From Tetraselmis striata (lineage: Eukaryota; Chlorophyta; Chlorodendrophyceae; Chlorodendrales; Chlorodendraceae): DNA of 64,000 nt. Shown here one piece after another: positions 56,622 through 64,000 of the stretch. The notes under the pieces were generated by a model. That model made no database searches. It had not been told where the DNA came from and was given only the letters and a program-made list of their open reading frames with translations. Location of the stretch: assembly GCA_006384855.1 (NCBI GenBank), contig VCJN01003436.1:39276-103275 (forward strand). The letters are read 5' to 3'. How positions within the stretch are numbered: the stretch's first letter is position 1; each line of letters begins with the position of its first letter. The position numbers and the translations under genes are program-made.

Positions 56622-59286
56622 CTACTTTTGTCGCTTGTCCAGACCAAGCGCCTTCACCGCTGCATGATGTTGCTGCACCCTCAGCTTGCTCTTGTGTTCC
56701 CTGGTGAACTTGGTGGGCTGCACACCGGATGCTGCTTGCTTGGCTGCCTTCTTCACCGGTGCACGCGCACGCATGGCTGCCCCCTTCTTGGTGATGACGC
56801 GGGTGCGGGCAGAGAGGGCGCGCATGTGGATGGCATGGGTGATGGTCTTGGCCGCATGCTCCTTCTGGTTGTTGCAGCGGTGGCGCCCGAAGAAGTGCAC
56901 GCACTGGTGCATAGCCTCTAGCCCCTGACTGCACCACTTGCCCAGGCTGCCATGCCGCCGGATATCTGCCCCAGATGCACCGCACTGACGTGGATGTACA
57001 CTGTGACATCCTGCTGGTTGGCCACATGCAGGAACGCCGTGAGCATCTTGTTGCCCACCTCCTCAACCTCGGTGGCGTGTTGCTGGATGGCGGCTTCGTC
57101 CTTGTCATCACAGCCGTGGGTGATTAGGTAATACAGCTTAAAGAACAGATCCCACACCTTCTTGACGTTGATGTTAAACTGCTCGTGCCGGCTGCGCCAC
57201 AGCGGGATGGCCTTCTGCACGATGGCCACGTAGTTATCCATCAGCACTTGGCATGTCTCATCGGGCCACGACTCAGCACGGAGATCAATCTTGGCCTTGC
57301 CTGTCGCAGACTGACCGGCCTTGTTGCTGGACAGCTTGACCTTTAGGTGCTCCTTGACCCACTTCACCAGCTCAAGCTGCTTGGCGGCGTCGCAATGCTT
57401 CGAGGCCGTGAACTTGAAGATCTGCCGCACCACCCTCAGCATGAGGTCCAGGATGTCCACGATGCAATCCAGGATGTGCGACAGCACGAAGTACGGCGGC
57501 CTCCCCCTGCACATGCCGTAGTGCAGCTGATGCAGCTGCTGTTGCCTGGACACGCTCATGCCCTCATCTGTCAGCTCCGCACTGCTGGCTGTGACTTCCC
57601 TGTCCTTGCATTTTGTGGAGGGGCACCGGCTGCCCATCACGGTTTGTGTGAGCTGCACCAGCTCCTCCATATCTCGCATGCTGATGCCTGCTGCCTCCTA
57701 CTGTTGCAATGTCATGGCTCGCTCCGCGTGGGACCCCACGATGCAGTAGATGCATGGGAAGAGGCTGCTGCATCCGCAGTGGCCCAGCAACCCACTCAAG
57801 ATCTTCATGTCACCCCCGGCCAACACCTTGATGTTGTAGTGCTTGCCATTGACATGGACACCCTCCCGTTGCAGCTGCTCCAGGTCATCGGGGATGTGGC
57901 TGGCGTGGAGCTGCAGGTCTGTCCAGCAGTCATCCATCAAAAAGAAGGTGAGCAAGACATGGTTGTTGACTGAATTCACCTTCTGAGACTTATCGTTCAG
58001 TGATGAATCATCGTAGATGCACTTTGCCACGCAGGATGTGCTATTGGTCCTGGGGTTTTTGAATAGACCAGTAGCATCGATGAGGTGCTGACACGGGATG
58101 GTTGAGCCGGGTGGTGGCAGCAGCCCCATGTTGTCCACAAACTCCAGCTTGTCCGTGTGTTCACCTTGCAGCACAGATTAGCCGAGTCCACCCTGAGCTT
58201 CTCCATGTGCTCTTGGATGCGAGACACGATCCGGTCGAGTCCAGGGATGCCAGCTGACTTTGTGCCGCAAGGCCATAGCAAAGGAGTCCAGCCAGTAGTC
58301 GACGTTGGGATCCATCCGGTTAGACAGCATCGTCTTCAACTGCTTCCATGCTCGGGTGGTGCTGCAGATGTCCGAGTAAATTTTTCCGGCATTCTCACGC
58401 CACTGCTGCTCCATCACTCGCTTGGCTGCCTCCTCGGTCTGCCTATCGTGGCCCATGTCGTCGAGTATGCTACGCAACATGTGTCGGTACTTGAAGAAGA
58501 GGGAACGTAGGACCCAACGAGGCATGTGGGTGTAGGAGCGGTGGGTCTTGCCGACGGGACTCGGGTTACAGGTGCCGACATATGCACCGCCTCCACTACT
58601 ACTCTCGTCACCCTCTACGCCTGCTGCTAGCTGCTCGCCCGTCCCGTTCTGCTTGTAGTACTCCTCCCACTTGCTGCCAAACATGTTTGTCAGCAAGTGC
58701 TCTAGGTCGTCTCGCTTCTTGCGGATGTAGGTGTCGATGCTGTCCTTGGCTACCTGGCTGCCCTTGCGCAGCTTGTAGTGTAGCCCAGTCGGCCGATTCC
58801 GCCGCACGGGCGGCTTCGGCTCGTCATCCGCGCTGCCCGGCTCCTCCTCCTCCCCGGAGCCCTCGCCGTCTGACTGCTGCCCGTCTGACTCGCCGTCAGC
58901 GTCACCGCGCTTCCGCTTGGTGACGTTGTACCGGTAGTGGTACAGCTTCTCTCTGGCGTCGTGGGCCGCGATGCGGCTTTGCAGCGCTGCCTCCTCGGCC
59001 TACACCAGCCGCGACCGCAGTTCCCTCTCCGCCTCGCGGTGTCTCTCCGCCGCAGCCCTCAGAGCCTCCCCCTCCTCGGTCAGCCGATTGATCTTCGCGG
59101 TCAACGCGTCGCGCTCTGACGCACTTGTCGCAGCTGCGTCGCTATGCGTGCCTGTCGCGTGTCCTGAGCCCGCCCGCGCGCCGCGGCCCGCTCACCGGCA
59201 TCCGCCACCCCCGCCGCCGCCGCAGCCGCCCGCCGCTGCTCCTCCCGCTTCCTAGACGCCTTCGCCCTCTTCCCCTTGTTCCCCAT
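56622..59286 (-). pseudogene. Transposase-like protein with D-x-K and C-x-x-C motifs
   Basis: It starts MGNKGKRAKASRKREEQRR at 59286 with a basic, alanine-rich then coiled-coil N-terminus (INRLTEEGEALRAAAERHRE), crosses TAG at 59000-59002, and continues through an acidic linker to RPTGLHYKLRKGSQVAKDS. The central part has LLTFFLMDDCWTDLQLHA and KVLAGGDMKILSGLLGHCG followed by FPCIYC, a pattern seen in several eukaryotic DDE transposase groups (aspartate, then a C-x-x-C insertion). After TAG at 57698 it continues RDMEELVQLTQTVMG and ends with LGKWCSQGLEAMHQCVHFFG, where E-A-M-H may be the catalytic glutamate. Frameshifts lie near 59110, 58240, 58180 and 56950. Assignment as a transposase is inference; the superfamily is uncertain. 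Confidence 0.5.
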
Positions 59287-59371
59287 GGTCCCGCACGTGC
59301 GTGCGGGGGGCGGTGGGTGGGTTATGGTGGCGTTCTTGGCATGTTACAGTGACATGCCGGCGGCGGGGTGC

Positions 59372-60277
59372 TTAAAAAGTACGGGAAATGCCGTTTCCGT
59401 ACGCTGTGCGCATGTTGAGGTGCTTTAGAGCTTCCCGCGCCATCAGAGTCACTGCTCCTCTGACATCTTGGAGCGCAGCAGCAGCATGCTACTTAACCAC
59501 ATCCTCCAAGAGTTCCGCGGCTTTCACCACACCGACACCCCTTATCTTGGTACCATAATCACACCCGTCCAGCAGCCCGAAGCACAACAGAGCAGGCAGC
59601 CCAACATCCTTCACGATGGGCAAAAGATGCTGCGGCGGCTAAAACTTGGATGGCAGTTCTGGCCGCCGGTCAGGATCCTGCAGCACCGCCTTGGAGTACA
59701 GAAGACAACGGCCTGACCTCAAGTTGACCTTAAAAAAAACCCATGGGCAAGCCGTGGATGATGAAGTCGCTGTCGATTGTGACTGCATCCCATATCTTTC
59801 CGTCGCGCGCGCAAGCAAAGACAGTTGCGCGTCTGCCTCCAAGGGCGCGACGATGTAGGGGATCCCCGCGCGGCGGAGCTGTGACAACACTGCCACGACA
59901 GCCGGCCATCCCAAGGAAAAAGCGGCGCGCAGCATCTTAGGGTCGGCTTCAGCGCCATCGTACTTAACTGCGGCATACGCTTTCGCACGCCTAACCTGAC
60001 GCGCGGAGTCTGTAGACCGCTTCGCGGGCGTGGGTGCTCCATCGAAGACAAACAAAAGGTCTACCCCTCGCCCGAGAACATACTGTGTTTGCTGCAGGAA
60101 GTGCTTGGCGAGCGGCTCGTAGTCCTTGTCCAAGACGATGGACTGCGCGTGGTGGTACCCCAACGGGTGCATCCAAACGTGACCGTCAATGCCTAAACGC
60201 CTCCCGCGGGCCAGTGCATACAAGTTGGTCTTCTCGCATATGGGGTCAACGAGGGTAAGGAGACCTGGGATGACCAT
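59372..60277 (-). pseudogene. XPG/FEN1-like structure-specific nuclease
   Basis: It starts MVIPGLLTLVDPICEKTNLY at 60277, the XPG N-region layout (M-G-I-x-G-L-x), with IDGHVWMHPLGYHHA and LLFVFDGAPTPAKR carrying expected acidic residues. The internal region has GIPYIVAPLEADAQLSLLA; the catalytic TIDSDFIIHGLPMG is present but in another frame between two compensating one-base shifts near 59800 and 59745. After TAG at 59639 the first frame continues LLCFGLLDGCDYGTKIRGVG and VKAAELLEDVV, the helix-two-turn-helix DNA-binding module of the family; a second TAG (59489) is followed by about 38 more codons to TAA at 59372. Enzymes of this family cut flaps and branched DNA. XPG-type nucleases are known from some DNA transposons (an Academ lineage is recalled), so a role in excision or repair is plausible. 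Confidence 0.8.
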
Positions 60278-60356
60278 CTCGTGCGTGGCCAACACGGAGC
60301 GGTCAGGTGCGGATAGGGTTGGAATGACGATGTGCCGACGGTGGTCAGCAATGCAA

Positions 60357-60471
60357 CTGCGCGGGCGCGGTGCGCTGGCCCTGGGCTACGGAGCGGTTCT
60401 CCGTAGCGAAAATACGGGTACGAATGCTTAACACCGTAATTCTGTACGGGCACCTTATTTTGGAACTCCTC
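60357..60471 (-). repeat. Right terminal inverted repeat
   Basis: The reverse complement of the left repeat at 50691-50805; the outer end is GGAACTCCTC followed by TATA. Confidence 0.9.
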
Positions 60472-60479
60472 TATATTCC

Positions 60480-61130
60480 CCTACCTCTTGGGTTGAGCGG
60501 AGGAAAAGGAGGACCGCGTCCGAAATCGCTTGGAATATGAGAGAATCGATACCGGTTACAATAAGGTTTTATGACGGATTTTTAGGCGTCCTCCGTCCGT
60601 CCGTCCGTCCGTCCGTCCTCCGTCCGCCCGTCCGTCCTCCGTCATACGCGCTTCGTGTACGAACCGTCATACGTTCGGTGTTCGCTCGTTTGATTTCACG
60701 GTACAGGTACGTGTACGGTAAGGTTCTGAATGGATGCGCGTGTATTCTAGCCCAGGCACGTCATATATCCGTCTGATACGTCAAAATAACGCGGTACCGC
60801 AGCGCGTTTTTACTGCTGATGAATCAGCAAGCGAGACGTGCCCGCCTCTTTTATTCTTACAACGACTAGGTCGCTATACGGTGGTCCAAGTATATGCTGT
60901 AAAATGATGCTGTAAAAAGGGGTCGCCGCGGTGCGGGGGCAGTCCGCCGACCCGGGGCCCGGTGTCCGTCGACGGACGGGCGAAGGTCGAACGACGGCGT
61001 CCGGCGTCCGGTGCCGGTACGGCGATTCGCGGCGTGCCCGCCCCGTAGACCTGACGACCGGCCCGACCTGCGCGGCCTCGTGCGGGATGCGGGCCGCCTG
61101 TAGGCGGCTTGTACTGTATTGCTGATCTTG
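60480..61130 (+). repeat. Repeat block R1, copy carrying the DNA transposon
   Basis: It matches 27372-27995 in reverse. It includes a GTCC/CCGT simple repeat (60590-60650), the GC-rich part and the hairpin module near 61080-61112. The 9.8-kb transposon sits at its outer end. Confidence 0.65.
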
Positions 61131-61142
61131 TAGTGCTGCTTT

Positions 61143-61173
<31 letters not shown>

Positions 61174-61479
61174 TTACAACTTTTAGCGGTGGGTTGGGCT
61201 TTTTGTAATGCACACCAGTAGTCATCGGCCCGCTTTTACGCGGCTTGCAGATTTAATCTGTTTTACAAAAATAAATTACTGACAACTTAACGCTAAAAGC
61301 AGTATTACCCGGAAAAACACAGTATTACAAGATCAACACTACAAGCGGCCCGCATCCCGCACCAGGCTCAACCCAAGGGGTAGGGGCACCTCCACAAATC
61401 CCCGGCGCGAAGCACCGCTTAGTGTATAATGCACCTGCCCATGTAACATCAGTTGTATACTTGTGTATAAACTGATGTG
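61131..61479. repeat. Head-to-head hairpin/tail modules with a G28 tract
   Basis: A G28 run (61143-61170) is followed by a LINE-A-like tail and then by the reversed module. 61170-61430 is the inverted copy of 22340-22659. No gene. Confidence 0.55.
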
Positions 61480-63053
61480 TCAACTACTTGTGCGGAGGTC
61501 TCGAAGCGACGACCTCATGTTTACTGGTGAAGCATCATCTCCATGACTACGCCTATTCATGTTGACGACCTTGGGCCTCTTCTTGGAGTCCTGCCCACCA
61601 TTGCCATTACCAGCGGGATGTCCATTTGCTATTTGCTTAGCCGCATTACCCAGTGGCTTGTTACTACCAACCATTGCCGTTGCATATTGTTGCAGCTCAT
61701 TGAGGGTCAATGTCACATGGCATGCACGCTTCTGTTCAGTCACAAACTTATGAGCCATCTCCTTAAGTTTAGTATGACTCAGTGCAGATGCAAACTTCAG
61801 GACTAGGAATTCATCAGGGAAAGTTAGCCTTGTCCTTGCCAGGATGTCATTGAAGGCATGCACAAACTGGATAATCCATTGGAGAGTCATGAGGGCCAGC
61901 CGACACATGTTTATTGCCATCAAACTCAATGCATGCATCATGAACTATACCATGCATCAATGATGATTCTCTAACTGCCTTGACAAACTCCACAACGTTA
62001 GTCGGGCGAAGCGAAGACGACTTTAAGTCGTGTCCCTGCCACCAACGTTGAAAGTTGCCACTCAAAGTTTGCACTGCATATGCAGCGGCAGTAGTCGTCG
62101 ACTTCAGTCCCACGGTACCAAGATGCTCCGGCCGTCCAGTAAGCCATACGTCCAGCTTAAGAACGTCTTTCACCATTTTGTTTTGTTTGAGCTGATTTGC
62201 GCTGAGACTCAGTCAGTTGAGCATCATGAGTCTTGTACCATGGTACATCAGTAATCGTTATCTTGCTCTTGTCAGTCGCCATTGGATCTACGACTAGATA
62301 ACGTTTCACGGCGTCCGAAATAGGTTATTATTCACCAGTATCATACCTAAATGCAAACTTCTGAGGGAGCTCTAGGTACGAACGATTCATGCAGAAGCCA
62401 TTTAGTACAGCCTTGTAGATAGTCGCCTAGGTATCACTAACAACAGTATGAATCAAAAATGGAGGGTACCACGCAGTAGTCGGAACAGGCTTGCTGCGCT
62501 TGCTTACGGCAATACTAATCGAGTACGAATCATCAGATTCTGGGTCCAGAGTGATACTCTCAGGCAAGATACGCTCGATGCCAACTGGAGCATTATCGTC
62601 ATCATCATCTTATTCCTCAATAGCAGCAGCTACTGGTGCAACTAAATGCGACATGACTAGAGCGTGCGACCTTTCAGGCGTGCGCATTTCACTGGCTAAC
62701 TGCTTGGATGATAGCCTAGATGCATATAAGAAACATTTCATGCCATCTATGATGAGAACGTCAAACGGTTCTAAGTCGTCCTCGGAGACAAGCATACCAG
62801 TTTCCTCGCGGAGTTTCCGCACAGCCGTGCCGTGCACAGTAATGCCAGATGCTGTCGACTTTCCGAGTGATATGAAAAGAGTCGATCTAGCATTTGGCTC
62901 AGTCGTTAAGACCATTTGACGTTCGACAGAGTGACCTTTACCATAAGTGACCACTACGGCAGGACAAACCTTAGTAGTCGTCAGGTCGACTGAATTCTCC
63001 TCGTTGAACAATTGCTCTCGGCTCTTGCCAGCAGACATCATCGACTCAGACAT
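61480..63053 (-). pseudogene. Diverged Ty3-family gag remnant
   Basis: The minus-strand frame starting MSESMMSAGKSREQLFNEEN is homologous to the gag at 36735: shared landmarks are the ERQMVLTTEPNARSTLFIS / ERDIMMTIEPNHNNTAFLP region, CFLYASR / CFLYEAR, LPESITLDPESDD / RITIEPGNDRP and LTESQRKSAQ / LSESQRKSAQ. The capsid part is at 61941-61480 in a shifted frame (DEFLVLKFASALSHTKLKEM). A TAA at 62610-62612 and several frameshifts interrupt it. The divergence shows a separate family of the same lineage. Confidence 0.75.
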
Positions 63054-63462
63054 GTCGAACTATTCAGTCGAGGTATCACGAGTTGAGCAGCGGAAGCTAG
63101 AATAAGGAGCGCAACAGCAGCTCCGAGACCAGTGCGGCAGTCTCACCCCTCACACACGCAAATAAAGGCAAGACTGTCGTGAAAACACAGAGGCAATAGA
63201 GAAAAAATAAACAATGGTTACAATGTTGTCACCACCCGCCGCTAATTATGCGTCTGGCTAGCTCGCAGCTAGCGACCACCAAGCGGCACGCACACTGCGA
63301 AGCGCGTCACCGTGGAGAGTGGTGCCTTGAAGTGTCGAAGTAAGTGAGGCGCAATTAATGGACGCCGCAACACCAATGCCCAAAGACTGAAGTATGGCGA
63401 CAAGAAGGTGACGGATAAAACCTCAACGTCACTGACACGAAGATCATATATTATCTTAACCA
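63054..63462. other. Leader-like region of the diverged Ty3 copy
   Basis: It lies upstream of the minus-strand gag remnant. No gene. It ends where a plus-strand gag fragment begins, which indicates rearrangement. Confidence 0.4.
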
Positions 63463-63725
63463 TGTCAAACTTCATGAGCCAGATAAGTATGCTAAGCACA
63501 TGGCTGCCAAAACACGCTTTAAATGTGGTGAGGCTCACCTTCTGAAAGATTGCCCTAAGATGAAATAGGGGTGCCCGTATTCTACTGATGACAGCTCAGT
63601 GGATAGAAATGTAAATGATGTTTATGTTGCATCATGATGTCCAGTAACTGTCGCATCGCATGATTGTGAAGTTACTGATGCCGATATGTCATTGGCACCT
63701 GAGGTATCTGCATTATTGACTAAAT
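63463..63725 (+). pseudogene. Ty3 nucleocapsid and gag-pol junction fragment, inverted
   Basis: It reads RFKCGEAHLLKDCPKMK, TAG at 63566-63568, then GCPYSTDDSSVDRNVNDVYV. It aligns with the zinc knuckle and gag-pol junction of the complete element (38430-38600), in opposite orientation to the neighbouring gag remnant. The first cysteine of the knuckle is replaced by arginine. The TAG and ten flanking bases are conserved. Confidence 0.65.
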
Positions 63726-63788
63726 AATGCACGTCTGAATGGCGATATACATGTGACGAGTAGATATTTGAGTGACGCTGTCTTAATC

Positions 63789-64000
63789 TGCGACAGTCTC
63801 AACAGGATAGAGACTCAAACACAAACAAAGGTGGGTGTGCAGTGGTGGTGCAAAGGCGAGAGGCTACAGTGTTTTTGGAATAGAACAATTCTTACAAGTT
63901 GCCACCACCCGCTGCTACAAATAATCTAGCTATCGTCGGCACTGGCCATCAGGCCATGCCGACCACTAGCAGCACGCCCACTGCAAAGGGCGTCACCATG
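63789..64000 (-). repeat. Partial Ty3 LTR (3' half), cut by the window edge
   Basis: The reverse complement matches the last 212 bp of the 485-bp LTRs at 36178 and 43051, ending GACTGTCGCA at 63789. The expected primer-binding site does not follow, consistent with a rearranged junction. Confidence 0.85.

Larger units (their letters stand above)
50691..60471. mobile_element. 9.8-kb DNA transposon, ISL2EU/Harbinger-like, with XPG nuclease and accessory genes
   Basis: Near-identical terminal inverted repeats of about 115 bp start GAGGAGTTCC at both ends. Flanks are TATA (50687-50690 and 60472-60475), consistent with a 2- or 4-bp duplication. From left to right it carries a THAP-like plus DDE_Tnp_4 transposase (+), a SAP-like protein (-), a coiled-coil protein (+), a transposase-like protein with a K-D-x-K...C-x-x-C pattern (-) and an XPG/FEN1-like nuclease (-). 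Outermost genes start within 200 bp of each terminal repeat. The right flank matches the repeat R1 at 27.99 kb, which has no insertion and so serves as an empty-site relative. All genes are damaged. A nested second transposon inside it cannot be excluded. Confidence 0.78.

Overview
The window looks like nuclear DNA of a green alga (chlorophyte lineage; species not determinable from sequence alone). The evidence is spliced genes with GT-AG introns, a cytosolic ribosomal protein L27a (uL15) gene, a PIN-LIKES type auxin carrier, an alpha-helical-repeat organelle-protein gene of the OPR/FASTK style common in green algae, and a dense eukaryotic transposon load. Poly-C/poly-G runs of 13-29 bases recur throughout, including inside introns.

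Layout. 1-4.4 kb: two pieces of a non-LTR retrotransposon (LINE-A). 4.7-7.4 kb: PILS-type carrier (+), about eight exons. 9.1-10.7 kb: RPL27A (-), four exons. 11.8-15.1 kb: three non-autonomous hAT-like elements with 8-bp target duplications. 16.8-17.7 kb: 5'-truncated LINE-B. 19.3-20.9 kb: OPR-like gene (+). 22.7-26.9 kb: a longer LINE-B copy with reverse transcriptase and a restriction-like endonuclease. 28.8-30.6 kb: a 1.7-kb inverted repeat. 32.8-33.3 kb: Ty3 integrase remnant.

33.9-48.9 kb is a three-level nest. A minus-strand gene is split by a 13.8-kb interval bounded by 818-bp LTRs (LARD-like, no recognisable pol). Inside it is a tyrosine-recombinase-type retroelement with split direct repeats but no recombinase gene. 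Inside that is a 7.36-kb chromodomain Ty3 element with 485-bp LTRs. Each insertion can be removed on paper at its target site, and the interrupted reading frame becomes continuous for the two coding hosts.

49.3-50.3 kb: a Ulp1-like cysteine protease gene, divergent from the split gene. 50.69-60.47 kb: a 9.8-kb DNA transposon with about 115-bp terminal inverted repeats. It carries a THAP-like/DDE_Tnp_4 transposase (ISL2EU/Harbinger-like), a SAP-like protein, a coiled-coil protein, a second transposase-like protein and an XPG/FEN1-like nuclease. This is the best candidate in the window for a little-described system. 61-64 kb: fragments of a second, divergent Ty3 family.

Recurring theme: many transposon reading frames continue across in-frame TAG codons, far more often than across TAA or TGA, while the host RPL27A ends normally with TAG. 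All exon joins and transposon assignments come from reading the sequence by eye; no search was run.
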